From contig CANFQA010000007.1 of NCBI GenBank assembly GCA_947449015.1, forward strand, positions 1-64,000: DNA of 64,000 nt, in the 5' to 3' direction. The notes under the pieces are model-generated. The model searched no databases and was not told where the DNA came from. It was given only the letters and a program-made list of their open reading frames with translations. Positions 40,037 through 50,182 of this stretch are shown piece after piece. This DNA comes from Microthrixaceae bacterium. Lineage in GTDB: Bacteria; Actinomycetota; Acidimicrobiia; Acidimicrobiales; Acidimicrobilacustridaceae. The position numbers were made by a program, and so were the translations under genes. Position 1 is the stretch's first letter; each line of letters opens with the position of its first letter.

Positions 40037-40321
40037 TTACTTGGCGCCCTTGGCTGAGGCCTTCAGCTTGGAACCAGCAGTGACCTTGGCGGCCTTGGAG
40101 GCGGGAACCTGGATCGGCTCACCGGTCTGCGGGTTGCGGGCGGTACGAGCGTTGCGGTGGGTCTGCTCGAAGCTGATGAAGCCTGGGAGGGTGAGCTTCT
40201 CGCCACCCTTGGCCACCACCTCATGGGCGATGTCTTCAAACGACTTCAGCGTCCGCTCAACATCAGCCTTGGACTGGCCGGTGCGCTCGGCGATCTCGGC
40301 GATGAGTTCACTCTTGGTCAT
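40037..40321 (-). CDS. hup: HU family DNA-binding protein
   Basis: MTKSELIAEIAERTGQSKADVERTLKSFEDIA, GFISFEQTHRNARTARNPQTGEPI. Confidence 0.94.
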   Translation of the reverse strand: MTKSELIAEIAERTGQSKADVERTLKSFEDIAHEVVAKGGEKLTLPGFISFEQTHRNARTARNPQTGEPIQVPASKAAKVTAGSKLKASAKGAK

Positions 40322-40527
40322 GACATCCTCCTGTTGGCCCTGACGGGCATCTGGTGACCCTGATCTCAGATTGATCTGGGAACTTCCCCGAGATCCCCGG
40401 GGCTCGGTATCGAACTCGGACGGTTCCGCCCGATGCCTAAGCCTCGCGTCATCCGAGTCACTTTTGGTGGATGGACAGGGAAGTTGCGTATAACTATGCA
40501 TCAATCCTGATGATTCCCCGCAACGGG

Positions 40528-40974
40528 TCAGGACGGCAGCGTGGTCCCGTCACCTCGAAGTGACAGTCCCCCACTGTTGATCATGTGATCGGCAGCCATG
40601 GCGAAGTACTCGAGCATCGCCGAGCGATCCTCAGCACCAAGTTCGTCCTCCCCGGCGCCATCGACTGCGGCATTCATGTGCACCAGCCAACGATCGCGCG
40701 CAAGCGTGGTGATCTCGTAGGGGGCATGACGCATCCGCAAGCGGGGATGGCCCCGCTGCTCGTTGTAGGTGTCGGGGCCGCCCCAGTACTGCACGAGAAA
40801 CAGCGTGAGACGATGACGGGCACCATCGAGATCCTCAGCGTCATAGAACCGAGCCAACACCGGATCGGCCATAACTCCGACATAGAAGCGATCCACAAGC
40901 CGTTCGAAGAATGCGAGTCCATCAACTCGTTCGTAGAGCGGTTGAGACTCCTCTGCCAACAGCTCGTCTGCCAT
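40528..40974 (-). CDS. glbO: group II truncated hemoglobin
   Basis: FFERLVDRFYVGVMADPVLARFY, LTLFLVQYWGGPDTYNEQRGHPRLRMRHAPY. Confidence 0.92.
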   Translation of the reverse strand: MADELLAEESQPLYERVDGLAFFERLVDRFYVGVMADPVLARFYDAEDLDGARHRLTLFLVQYWGGPDTYNEQRGHPRLRMRHAPYEITTLARDRWLVHMNAAVDGAGEDELGAEDRSAMLEYFAMAADHMINSGGLSLRGDGTTLPS

Positions 40975-41804
40975 CAGAAATTGGCGTCGAGCGCGGTTCG
41001 AACCTCAGCGATGAATTCCCCCGCACCAGTCGGGCCGACACCTTCGAGTACACGACGCATCAGCGCGGATCCGATGACCACACCATCGGCCTCAGCGCAG
41101 ATCTCGACGGCCTGCGCAGCATTCGAGACGCCGACACCCACGAGGACTGGCTTGTCGGTAATGGCCTTGAGGCGCCGCGCGATGACAAGCGAGGACGAAG
41201 CCAACGCATCGCGCTCACCAGTGACGCCGAGCAGACCAACGGCATAGACGAAGCCGCGGGCACGGGCACACACCAGCGGCAGACGCTCATCAGGTGCAGT
41301 CGGCGCGGCCAGCAACACTGTTTCGACCCCAGCGGCGTCCGCTGCGGTCGCCCAGGGTCCAACCTCTTCCAAGGGAAGGTCGGGAAGGATTGCTGCGCTC
41401 ACCCCAGCAGCGGCGAGTGATTCTGCAAAACGCTCATGACCCATATGGAACGCCAGGTTGTAATAGGTCATGACCGCGATGGGGACGCCCGCGTCAATGG
41501 TGCGCAACTCGTCGAAAATCGTGACTGGCGTGGCCCCAGCCCGCAGCGCCAGTTCACTGGCCTCTTGGATGACCGGACCGTCCATCACGGGATCGGAGAA
41601 CGGCACGCCGATCTCGATGGCATCCGCGCCGGCATCAGCCACGGCACGAACGATTTCGGCCCAATCAGTGCCGAGCCCACCAGTGACGTAGGGAACGAGG
41701 AGTTTTCGTCCCGCATCACGGCCAGCTCGCAGCGCTGACTCCAGACCACCCGGTTGCGTCGGAGCATCCGGGATCATGAGACCTTCGTCGGCGAGTGTGA
41801 CCAT
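40974..41804 (-). CDS. trpA: tryptophan synthase alpha subunit
   Basis: LLVPYVTGGLG, ADAIEIGVPFSDPVMDGPVIQ. Confidence 0.96.
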   Translation of the reverse strand: MVTLADEGLMIPDAPTQPGGLESALRAGRDAGRKLLVPYVTGGLGTDWAEIVRAVADAGADAIEIGVPFSDPVMDGPVIQEASELALRAGATPVTIFDELRTIDAGVPIAVMTYYNLAFHMGHERFAESLAAAGVSAAILPDLPLEEVGPWATAADAAGVETVLLAAPTAPDERLPLVCARARGFVYAVGLLGVTGERDALASSSLVIARRLKAITDKPVLVGVGVSNAAQAVEICAEADGVVIGSALMRRVLEGVGPTGAGEFIAEVRTALDANF

Positions 41805-42961
41805 CAGCCCAGGATCTCCATCATCTGGCCGACATCCTTATCGCCGCGACCTGACATGTTGAGCAGCACTGTCTTGCCAGCGAGTTTCTCGCGATCTCGG
41901 CTGATCCATGCCAGCGCATGGGCCGGCTCGAGCGCCGGAATAATGCCCTCGGTGCGGCTGAGCAACTGGAAGGCATCGATGACCTGCTCATCAGTGACTG
42001 CTTCGTAGCGGGCCCGGCCAATGGATGAAAGGAACGAATGCTCAGGACCGACACCGGGATAGTCGAGACCGGCGGAGATTGAATGTGCTTCCTGTACCTG
42101 CCCGAACTCGTCCTGCATCAGGTAGCTCTTCATGCCGTGCACCACACCGGGAACGCCACGTCCGACTGCAGCACCGCCAGCGGGTTCAACACCCACGAGC
42201 TCAGCGTCGGTATCGGCGAAACCGGAGAAGATACCGATGGCATTGGAACCGCCGCCGACACAGGCCGTGACGATGTCGGGTACTGCGCCGTCGAGCAACT
42301 TCTCGCACTGCTCACGGGCTTCGAGACCGATGACGGTATGGAATTCACGCACCATCCATGGATACGGATGCGGTCCCATGACTGAGCCGAGGCAGTAGTG
42401 AGTGGTCTCGACCGTGGCAACCCAGTCGCGCATGGCTTCATTGACGGCGTCTTTGAGGGTGCGACTGCCGGAGAGCGCGGGCACGACCTCAGCACCGAGG
42501 AGTTTCATGCGGAAGACATTGAGAGCCTGGCGTTGTATGTCGACCTCGCCCATATAAACCATGCACTCCATGCCCATGAGCGCCGCAGCGGTGGCTGATG
42601 CCACACCATGCTGACCCGCACCTGTTTCAGCCACGAGACGGCTCTTGCCCATGCGCTTGGCCAACAACGCCTGCCCAAGCACATTGTTGATCTTGTGACT
42701 GCCGGTGTGGTTGAGATCCTCGCGCTTGAGCAGCACGCGAACGCCGAGTTCTTCGGAGAGCCGATGGCATTCAGTGAGCGGCGAGGGACGGCCGGCGTAA
42801 TCGGCGAGAAGACCATCGAGTTCGTTCCGGAAGCTGGGGTCTCCCCAGGCACTGCGGAAGGCTCGTTCGAGTTCGAGACAGGCGGGAACAAGCGTCTCGG
42901 GGACATAACGTCCGCCGAACTCGCCAAAACGACCTGAGGATGACGGCTCGGCCAGTGCCAT
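41804..42961 (-). CDS. trpB: tryptophan synthase beta subunit
   Basis: [38 protein letters not shown]; start ATG 42959-42961. Confidence 0.97.
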   Translation of the reverse strand: MALAEPSSSGRFGEFGGRYVPETLVPACLELERAFRSAWGDPSFRNELDGLLADYAGRPSPLTECHRLSEELGVRVLLKREDLNHTGSHKINNVLGQALLAKRMGKSRLVAETGAGQHGVASATAAALMGMECMVYMGEVDIQRQALNVFRMKLLGAEVVPALSGSRTLKDAVNEAMRDWVATVETTHYCLGSVMGPHPYPWMVREFHTVIGLEAREQCEKLLDGAVPDIVTACVGGGSNAIGIFSGFADTDAELVGVEPAGGAAVGRGVPGVVHGMKSYLMQDEFGQVQEAHSISAGLDYPGVGPEHSFLSSIGRARYEAVTDEQVIDAFQLLSRTEGIIPALEPAHALAWISRDREKLAGKTVLLNMSGRGDKDVGQMMEILG

Positions 42962-43036
42962 GGTGATGCCTCTCTGCAACGGAAGTACTGCGATGGGGGG
43001 CCTGCGGAACCCGGGTGGGAGGCAGGTGGGGTCAGG

Positions 43037-43669
43037 CTACGCGTGCTTCGGGTCGAGAGAGAACTCAGAAAGCGCATCTGTTGCTGCATTGATGAAATGA
43101 CGCAGTTTCACGGGATCCTTGTGCCCCGGCTCCGCCTCGACGCCGCTGGCCACATCCACGCCCCAGGGACGAACGGCCTGCACGGCATCACGGACATTTT
43201 CGGCCGTAAGCCCTCCCGCGAGAATGACCCTTCGTCGCTCGGGAAGTGTGCCGACCAGATCCCAGTCGAAGACCTCGCCCGAACCGGGCACCGGCGCATC
43301 GAGAAGGATCGCATCGACGTCGTAGTCGTCGATGCGCGCGAGTCGCGGGTCATTGGCAGCGAAGGCCTGCACCAAGAACGGAACCCGACGCCGCAGCAAC
43401 GCGGCTTCTCCCGGCATCTCCTGACCATGCAACTGCACACCGGTCAGGCGAGCCACTGAGGCGATCTCGAGCACCTGGTCGGGATGATGATTACGAAACA
43501 CCCCGACAGCGGTGACGTCATAGGGCAATTGCTGGATGATCTCGGCGGCCTGCTCGGGAGTGACCTGGCGCTTCGACTCGGCGAAGATGAAGCCGAGCAC
43601 CTCGGCGCCCATGGCCACCGCCAGCAGCGCGTCGGCGGCGTTGGTGATCCCGCAGATCTTGACGAACAC
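43037..43669 (-). CDS. trpF: phosphoribosylanthranilate isomerase
   Basis: MFVKICGITNAADALLAVAMGAEVLGFIFAESKRQV, VQLHG. Confidence 0.95.
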   Translation of the reverse strand: MFVKICGITNAADALLAVAMGAEVLGFIFAESKRQVTPEQAAEIIQQLPYDVTAVGVFRNHHPDQVLEIASVARLTGVQLHGQEMPGEAALLRRRVPFLVQAFAANDPRLARIDDYDVDAILLDAPVPGSGEVFDWDLVGTLPERRRVILAGGLTAENVRDAVQAVRPWGVDVASGVEAEPGHKDPVKLRHFINAATDALSEFSLDPKHA

Positions 43670-43678
43670 GGTCGAACG

Positions 43679-44470
43679 CTACCGCCGGGCGTGACGCAGT
43701 GCAGCGACACCTGCTTGCGCATCACCCGAGGTGACGAGATGTTCACCCACCAGCACGGCGTGATAGCCGGCTTGGGCCAAGACTGCGGCGTCCTCTGGTC
43801 CGGTAATACCCGACTCGGCGACCCGAACCACACCCGCCGGCATCTGCGGGGCCATGCGCACTGCACGCGCGGTGTCAACAGTGAAAGTGACGAGATCGCG
43901 CTGATTCACTCCGATGAGATCGGCGCCGGCATCGATGGCCCGCTGCAATTCAGGTTCATCGTGAATTTCCACCAGGGCATCGAGGCCGATGCGACGAGCG
44001 AGGTCCAAGAACGACACAAGTTCGCTCTGATCAAGTGCGGCCGCGATGAGCAGCACACAATCGGCCCCCATGAGGCGGGCATCGCACACATCACGAGCGC
44101 TGACCGTGAAGTCCTTGCGCAGTACCGGCAGCGAACATGCCTCGCGAGCCGCGACAAGATCGGCGGCTGAACCACCGAAGAACTCGACATCGGTGAGCAC
44201 TGACAGACAGGCAGCGCCGCCCGCCTGGTACTGCTGGGCGAGACGCACCGGATCGAGATCGGTGGCGAGGTCGCCCTTCGATGGTGAGCGTCGCTTGATC
44301 TCGGAGATCACTGCGACATCTCCGGCCTCGGTCGCGGCGACGAGCGCGTCACGGAAGCCCCGTGCCGGAGGGAGCGAGGATGCCCGCTCGATGAGATCAT
44401 CGAGCGGGCGATCGTCGGCATCGGCCACGTCGCGGTGGGCGACGAGGATCCGATCGAGATAGGTGCTCAG
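43679..44470 (-). CDS. trpC: indole-3-glycerol phosphate synthase, probable CTG start
   Basis: VISEIKRRSPSKG, LRKDFTVS, GINQRDL-type motifs; conserved STYLDRILVAHRDVADADD lies upstream of track start and begins with CTG 44468-44470. Confidence 0.92.
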   Translation of the reverse strand: MSTYLDRILVAHRDVADADDRPLDDLIERASSLPPARGFRDALVAATEAGDVAVISEIKRRSPSKGDLATDLDPVRLAQQYQAGGAACLSVLTDVEFFGGSAADLVAAREACSLPVLRKDFTVSARDVCDARLMGADCVLLIAAALDQSELVSFLDLARRIGLDALVEIHDEPELQRAIDAGADLIGVNQRDLVTFTVDTARAVRMAPQMPAGVVRVAESGITGPEDAAVLAQAGYHAVLVGEHLVTSGDAQAGVAALRHARR

Positions 44471-44781
44471 GCCGGGAGGCCCTTGCTCTTCGGCGTGGGG
44501 TTTGCCATCACCATCATCGGCGGCTCAGCCATCAGCGGTGTGAGGGTGCCGAACAGGGCTCCCATGGCTTCACTGCCACCGTGGATGCCGAGCGCATCGC
44601 CGTCGGTGTAGAGCTCGAAGATCCACACGGTGTTGGCATCGCCGGCATCAAGGTGGAAGGAGTACACGAGGGTGCCTTCCTCAGATTCCACGGTGGGCAG
44701 CATGGTCTCAAGAGCAGCCACGCCTTCGGCGCGCTTGCCATCTTGGAAAACCATCTTCACGAAGAGTGATGTCTGTGTCAT
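44467..44781 (-). CDS. antibiotic biosynthesis monooxygenase (ABM/quinol monooxygenase-like) domain protein
   Basis: 104 aa, EEGTLVYSFHLDAGDANTVWIFELYTDGDALGIHGGSEAM. Confidence 0.82.
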   Translation of the reverse strand: MTQTSLFVKMVFQDGKRAEGVAALETMLPTVESEEGTLVYSFHLDAGDANTVWIFELYTDGDALGIHGGSEAMGALFGTLTPLMAEPPMMVMANPTPKSKGLPA

Positions 44782-44823
44782 GAGCGCAAACCTTAGGCCA
44801 CCGCGACGGCCCAGCGGGTGGCC

Positions 44824-45378
44824 TCAGAGTTGCCGCTCATGACTTCGACTGCGGGCAATAGCCACCACCGGCGAAGCCAGAAATCCGAGCAACCCCAACA
44901 CAATGCCGATGACCCCGAGTGAGAGCAGGAACGACAGGTTCACCATCACTCCCAAGATGATGACCGCAACCCCACCCATCATCAGTAGAACTGGCAGAAG
45001 CTGCATCCACCTCGGAATCCCAGTGCCTTCAACGGCATCATCAATGAGTGCCGAGTAGTCAGTGTCATCGTCATCGAACGGGACGAAGGTGTAGTCGGCG
45101 GGACTCGGTCGGAACCGCGAGGTGGATGCCTCATCGTCACCACGACGGCGGGCGTCATAGGCCTCACGGCGGACCGGATCACCAAGAACAGTCCATGCTT
45201 GGTTGATGCGTTGCATCTCGCGTTCGTTCTTCGCACGCGATGACGCATCGGTGGATTCGTGGAAATCGGGATGGTGTTCCCGAGCAAGGCGGAGATAGCA
45301 ACGGCGGATCTCCGCAGTCGCTGCGCTCTCGGTCACCCCAAGCGCTGCGTAATGGTCGATGCCGTCGAAAGCGCTCAC
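44824..45378 (-). CDS. J-domain protein with C-terminal TM helices
   Basis: DHYAALGVTESAATAEIRRCYLRLAREHHPDFH (HPD), two hydrophobic helices. Confidence 0.88.
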   Translation of the reverse strand: MSAFDGIDHYAALGVTESAATAEIRRCYLRLAREHHPDFHESTDASSRAKNEREMQRINQAWTVLGDPVRREAYDARRRGDDEASTSRFRPSPADYTFVPFDDDDTDYSALIDDAVEGTGIPRWMQLLPVLLMMGGVAVIILGVMVNLSFLLSLGVIGIVLGLLGFLASPVVAIARSRSHERQL

Positions 45379-45380
45379 GA

Positions 45381-46328
45381 CTACTGGGCGGCGGGCGGTT
45401 CGGTCACCACCGCAGGAAAGACGCGCTCCCCATCGACGACCTCGACAGCCGTGCCGAACTCAACAGCACGGGCCAGCGGACCAAGAGCCAGCGCCGGGTA
45501 TGCGGCACCGAGTGAGGGCGTTGAGCTGGTGACCCTGCCGACAACTGCACCATCAAGCAGGATCTGCGAGCCCACTGCCGGCCCTGTGCCGAGTGCTGCG
45601 GAACTGTCGAGGATCAGAAGTCGGATCGGCTTGGGGACATTGCCGCCACGACTATGGATCCGGGTGACCAGTTCCTGTCCGGTGTAGCAACCTTTGGTGA
45701 AACAAACCGAGTTTTCGATGACCCATGCACCGGCCTCACCGGGAATGGTCTCTGCGGTGAGTTCAGCCCCCAGAGACGGAACACCATGCGCGATGCGATA
45801 GCGCTCCAGCGCCGCAGGCGGAACCGGAACGACATCAAGAGCGCGGGCCGCATCCTCTCCATCCATCGCAAGGAGTGCATCAACCCCGGCGACTCCGGGA
45901 CCGACAGGGGTGCCCGACAGCGCATCGTTCACCTCATCGCCGAGTCGGATGAGTTCAGGTGACCATCGGCGAGCAACCATCGACCACGTCTCCGGTTCAG
46001 AGATGATGGCATCGGTGCGCAGAAGGAACCGCCGCAATCGGGTGACAAGCGCATCGCTCCCGCCCGGTTCAACCTCAAGGCGGTACTCGTCATCGGCGAT
46101 CCGGTGTACTCGCAGCCAGGAACACACCCGCCCATTGGGTTCGAGAATGAACGACCAGGCACTTGTGCCCGCCATGGCAATGACGTCCTGGCTGAGCTGC
46201 CCCTGCAAGTACCGTCCGGCGTCGGGACCCCGCACCGCAACAACTTCTCGTGGCACGATCGCCACTGATCGCCCATCGCAGAGCGCGTCATACCCGCTGC
46301 GCACTGCGTCGACAGAGTCCTCGGTCAT
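45381..46328 (-). CDS. ygfZ: YgfZ/GcvT-family folate-binding protein
   Basis: FTKGCYTGQELVTRIHSRG signature. Confidence 0.9.
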   Translation of the reverse strand: MTEDSVDAVRSGYDALCDGRSVAIVPREVVAVRGPDAGRYLQGQLSQDVIAMAGTSAWSFILEPNGRVCSWLRVHRIADDEYRLEVEPGGSDALVTRLRRFLLRTDAIISEPETWSMVARRWSPELIRLGDEVNDALSGTPVGPGVAGVDALLAMDGEDAARALDVVPVPPAALERYRIAHGVPSLGAELTAETIPGEAGAWVIENSVCFTKGCYTGQELVTRIHSRGGNVPKPIRLLILDSSAALGTGPAVGSQILLDGAVVGRVTSSTPSLGAAYPALALGPLARAVEFGTAVEVVDGERVFPAVVTEPPAAQ

Positions 46329-47839
46329 TTGCCCTGCCGCTGCGCGGTCATACGTCGAGCACCGGGTACCGCGCTGAGCAGTGCCCGTGCCTTGTTATGA
46401 CACTCAAGATCTTCTTGTTCGGCGATGCTGTCGACCACGATGCCAGCACCAGCCTGCACATGAGCAACTCCATCAGCGCCGACCACAAGGGTACGGATGG
46501 CAATGGCAGTGTCGATGGTGCCGGAAAAGTCGAGATAGCCAACAACGCCGGCATAGGGGCCGCGCTTGATTGGCTCCAGCGCATCGATGATCTCCATGGC
46601 GCGAACCTTGGGAGCGCCCGACACCGTGCCGGCCGGCAGCGTTGCCCGCAGAACATCAATCGGCGTGCATCCATCGGCGAGGTCGCCGGAGACCTGCGAG
46701 GTGAGATGCATGACATGGCTGTAGCGCTCGAGAATCATCTTCTCGTCGAGTTGTTCGGTGCCGAATTTCACGACGCGACCTACATCGTTGCGGGCAAGAT
46801 CGATGAGCATCACGTGCTCGGCGATCTCCTTGGGATGCTCACGAAGTTCGGCGCCAAGGCGACGATCTTCTTCCTCGGTACGACCGCGGCGACGGGTGCC
46901 GGCGATCGGGCGGGAGATCACCCTGCCCTCGACCAGCTTGACCATGGGCTCCGGTGACGAGCCGGCAAGGCTGACCGTCTCGGTGCGAACGAAATACATG
47001 TACGGACTGGGATTGACCTGCCGCAACACTCGATAGAAGTCGAACGGATCGGCCTCAAGGTCGAACGAGAAGCGTTGTGAAAGCACCACTTGGAAAATGT
47101 CGCCAGCGAGGATGTGCTCTTTGGCAACTTCCACGGCAGCGGCGTACTGCTCGGCGGTGACTGAACTGCGCACCTCGGGAAGTTCGGGATCGGCCATGGG
47201 CGGTTCAACCATGGGCTCGTCAAGGGGACGGGCCCCATCAGCGGCGAGTTGGTCAAGGCGCACCACCGCATCGTCATAGAGACGATCGAGATCCGCAGAG
47301 GTTGCGCCCTCGGGCACAAGCACGTTGTCGATCAGCGTGACCCGTTGACGGAAATGATCGAACGCGGCCATCTGCCCAATGATGGACATGACCGCATCGG
47401 GATAACCGGTGACATCGGTGGGAACGTCGGGGAGGTGCTCAACCTCGCGCACCACGTCGTAGCCGAGATAGCCGACAACGCCACCGTGCAACGGCGGGAG
47501 TTCATCGAGCTGCGGAGATCGGTAGCGCTCGAGCAACCATTCGATGGCCGCAAGAATGCCGCGATCTCGTGGCATTGCCGCGGGGACATCGCCGTCGACC
47601 TCGAGCCTGCCATTGCGAAGCACGAGCGTGGCATGCGGGTTGCGACCAACGAATGACCAGCGGCTCCATCGCTCACCATGCTCAACCGACTCGAACAGAA
47701 AACCGGCGCGATCATCACCGCATAACCGAGCGAATGCCGCAACTGGCGTGATCAGGTCAGCAAGAAGCTCGCGCCAAAGCGGCACGACGGAATAGGTGGC
47801 CGCCAGTTCGTGGAACTCCTCGCGAGTGGGACGCAGCAC
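46325..47839 (-). CDS. trpE: anthranilate synthase component I
   Basis: RPIAGTRRRGRTEEED, IDLARNDVGRV, GTVSGAPKVRAMEIID. Confidence 0.95.
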   Translation of the reverse strand: MLRPTREEFHELAATYSVVPLWRELLADLITPVAAFARLCGDDRAGFLFESVEHGERWSRWSFVGRNPHATLVLRNGRLEVDGDVPAAMPRDRGILAAIEWLLERYRSPQLDELPPLHGGVVGYLGYDVVREVEHLPDVPTDVTGYPDAVMSIIGQMAAFDHFRQRVTLIDNVLVPEGATSADLDRLYDDAVVRLDQLAADGARPLDEPMVEPPMADPELPEVRSSVTAEQYAAAVEVAKEHILAGDIFQVVLSQRFSFDLEADPFDFYRVLRQVNPSPYMYFVRTETVSLAGSSPEPMVKLVEGRVISRPIAGTRRRGRTEEEDRRLGAELREHPKEIAEHVMLIDLARNDVGRVVKFGTEQLDEKMILERYSHVMHLTSQVSGDLADGCTPIDVLRATLPAGTVSGAPKVRAMEIIDALEPIKRGPYAGVVGYLDFSGTIDTAIAIRTLVVGADGVAHVQAGAGIVVDSIAEQEDLECHNKARALLSAVPGARRMTAQRQGK

Positions 47840-47844
47840 GGAGA

Positions 47845-48231
47845 TCAGTCGTCCGATCCACTGTCTGGTCCGCTCTCGGGTCCGAACGCGGTGAAGAAGC
47901 AGGAGTAGTTACCGGTATGGCACGCACCCTTGCCTTCTTGTTCAACGATGAATAGCAACGTGTCCCCGTCGCAGTCGTAATAAGCCTCACGGATGTACTG
48001 ACGATCACCAGAGGTTTCACCCTTGCACCAGTACTCCTGACGCGAACGGCTCCAGAACCAGGTGCGGCCGGTCTCAAGGGAGCTACGAAGCGAATCAGCG
48101 TTCATCCACGCCATCATCAGTACCTGGCCGGTGCCCTGCTCCTGCACGATGGCAGGAACGAGCCCATCCTCATTGAACGTGACGGCGGCAAGTTGGTCGT
48201 CGGTGGCGGTAATCGGAATGCTCTCGGGCAT
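47845..48231 (-). CDS. hisI: phosphoribosyl-AMP cyclohydrolase
   Basis: [60 protein letters not shown]. Confidence 0.96.
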   Translation of the reverse strand: MPESIPITATDDQLAAVTFNEDGLVPAIVQEQGTGQVLMMAWMNADSLRSSLETGRTWFWSRSRQEYWCKGETSGDRQYIREAYYDCDGDTLLFIVEQEGKGACHTGNYSCFFTAFGPESGPDSGSDD

Positions 48232-48282
48232 GCCGACACGCTAGCGGTGCGGCGCCCTGCAGCCGTTCAGAGATTCGCCGAC

Positions 48283-48651
48283 TCAGAGGTAGAGACCGGT
48301 GCTGCCTTCGGCCAGACGCTCAGCGGCGACCGCATGGACGTCACGTTCACGCAGGATGACGTAATCGTTGCCCCGCACTTCGACCTCGTAGCGGTCCTCA
48401 GGGTTGAACAGGACCTGATCACCCGGCTCCATGGCCCGCACGTTCGGGCCCACAGCGACGACCTCGGCCCATACGAGGCGCTTGCCAATCTGAGCAGTCG
48501 CGGGAATGAGAATGCCTCCAGTGGACCTGCGCTCACCCTCCGGGCCGCCCATGTCCACCAGCACACGGTCATTGAGCATCTTGATCGGAAGGTTCTCGCC
48601 GGAACGGCCCACTCCCTCGCTCAGCATCTCCACAGTCTGCGATGTCGTCAC
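48283..48651 (-). CDS. divergent GroES/Cpn10-family protein, not adjacent to groEL
   Basis: KMLNDRVLVDMGGPEGERRSTGGILIPATAQIGKRLVWAEVVAVGPN...GDQVLFN; C-terminal ERLAEGSTGLYL. Confidence 0.85.
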   Translation of the reverse strand: MTTSQTVEMLSEGVGRSGENLPIKMLNDRVLVDMGGPEGERRSTGGILIPATAQIGKRLVWAEVVAVGPNVRAMEPGDQVLFNPEDRYEVEVRGNDYVILRERDVHAVAAERLAEGSTGLYL

Positions 48652-48656
48652 GTCCC

Positions 48657-48668
48657 GACGGTACCGTC
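48657..48668. promoter_or_regulatory. 12-bp palindrome GACGGTACCGTC, candidate bidirectional -10 region
   Basis: Provides TACCGT on both strands, 6 nt from the groES GTG and 8 nt from the hydrolase GTG. Confidence 0.5.
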
Positions 48669-48675
48669 TCCACCC

Positions 48676-49350
48676 GTGACTGACGACTCCGACACTCTGA
48701 CCCTGCGCCTCATCACTGCTGACGGTCTCAGCCTCGAGGCCGAAGCTCGACTCCCGCAGGTCCAAACCACCGGCGATGACGCCGAAAACCTCGTCACTGG
48801 TGCGGTCGTGCTCGCCCATCCCCACCCCCAGCAGGGCGGCTCGATGACATCGCTGGTCACCAGCGAACTCTTCCGGATCCTCCCGCAGCATGGACTTGGC
48901 GTGTTGCGGTTCAACTTCCGTGGGGTCGGCACCTCGGAAGGCTCCTATGGCGAGGGCCGAGCCGAACGCGCCGACATCGTTGCCGCCATCGATGCCCTCG
49001 TTGAGTTGTGGCCGACGCGTCCACTGGTGCTGTGCGGGTGGTCGTTCGGGGGCGACACATCTCTGTCAGTCGTCGACGAGCGACTCAGCGCCTGGGTTGC
49101 TCTTGCTCCCCCGCTGCGCATCCTTCCGCTCGAGGAACTCAGCGCCGCCGCCGGATCCGACCAGCGCCCCACCCTGCTCATCGTTCCCGAACATGATCAG
49201 TTCCGCACACCCGAGGCCGCGGCCGAAGCAACACAGGACTGGGTCAACACGTCAATCATTGCGATTGCCGGAGCGGATCACTTCCTTGTGGGTCGCACCG
49301 AGAAGGTCGCCGGGCTGGTGACCGCCTTCATCCGCGATCTGGACAGCTGA
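48676..49350 (+). CDS. alpha/beta hydrolase
   Basis: VVLAHPHPQQGGSMTSLVTSELFRILPQHGLGVLRFNFRGVGTSEGSYGEG, GWSFGGD nucleophile elbow. Confidence 0.88.
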   Translation: MTDDSDTLTLRLITADGLSLEAEARLPQVQTTGDDAENLVTGAVVLAHPHPQQGGSMTSLVTSELFRILPQHGLGVLRFNFRGVGTSEGSYGEGRAERADIVAAIDALVELWPTRPLVLCGWSFGGDTSLSVVDERLSAWVALAPPLRILPLEELSAAAGSDQRPTLLIVPEHDQFRTPEAAAEATQDWVNTSIIAIAGADHFLVGRTEKVAGLVTAFIRDLDS

Positions 49351-49390
49351 GTTCGCAGAACAAACGCCCCATCAGCCTCGTGGACCCGTT

Positions 49391-50182
49391 TTACGGTCGG
49401 ACGATGACTCCAGCGGCGGTCATATGCGCCTTCGCTTCATGCACAGTGTGCTCACCGAAATGAAAGATTGATGCGGCAAGCACCGCGTCCGCTCGACCCA
49501 CGGTGATGCCCTCGACGAGATGCTGAAGGTTTCCAACGCCACCCGACGCGATGACCGGGACGGTGACCGAATCACTCACCGCTGCAGTGAGTTCAGTATC
49601 GAAGCCATCGCGAGTGCCATCGCGATCCATTGACGTGAGCAGGATCTCACCAGCGCCTAGCGACACCGCTCTTTGTGCCCACTCAATGACGTCGAGACCG
49701 GTAGGGGTCCGTCCACCATGGATAAAGACTTCCCAACCCGTCTGGCCTGAGGCGTCTGCAGGGGCATCTGCGGCATCGCGACGGGCTCGGGCATCAATAG
49801 CCACCACCACGCACTGATTGCCGAACTCCGCGGCAATCTCGCTGATGAGTTCCGGTCGATCAACCGCTGCTGTGTTGATCGACACCTTGTCGGCGCCCGC
49901 TCGCAACATACGCCGGGCATCATCGACTGTTCGGATACCGCCGCCAATGGTGAACGGGATGAACACCTGCTCCGCGGTGCGTCGGACCATGTCGACCACA
50001 GTTTCGCGACCATCCGAGGATGCTGTGATGTCCAGAAAAATCAGTTCATCGGCACCTTCGGCGTCGTAGCGGGCTGCGAGTTCAACCGGATCACCGGCAT
50101 CACGTAAGCCGATGAAGTTCACGCCTTTCACCACCCGCCCGGCATCGACATCGAGACATGGGATCACGCGTGCCGTTCGCAT
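49391..50182 (-). CDS. hisF: imidazole glycerol phosphate synthase subunit HisF
   Basis: [36 protein letters not shown]. Confidence 0.97.
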   Translation of the reverse strand: MRTARVIPCLDVDAGRVVKGVNFIGLRDAGDPVELAARYDAEGADELIFLDITASSDGRETVVDMVRRTAEQVFIPFTIGGGIRTVDDARRMLRAGADKVSINTAAVDRPELISEIAAEFGNQCVVVAIDARARRDAADAPADASGQTGWEVFIHGGRTPTGLDVIEWAQRAVSLGAGEILLTSMDRDGTRDGFDTELTAAVSDSVTVPVIASGGVGNLQHLVEGITVGRADAVLAASIFHFGEHTVHEAKAHMTAAGVIVRP

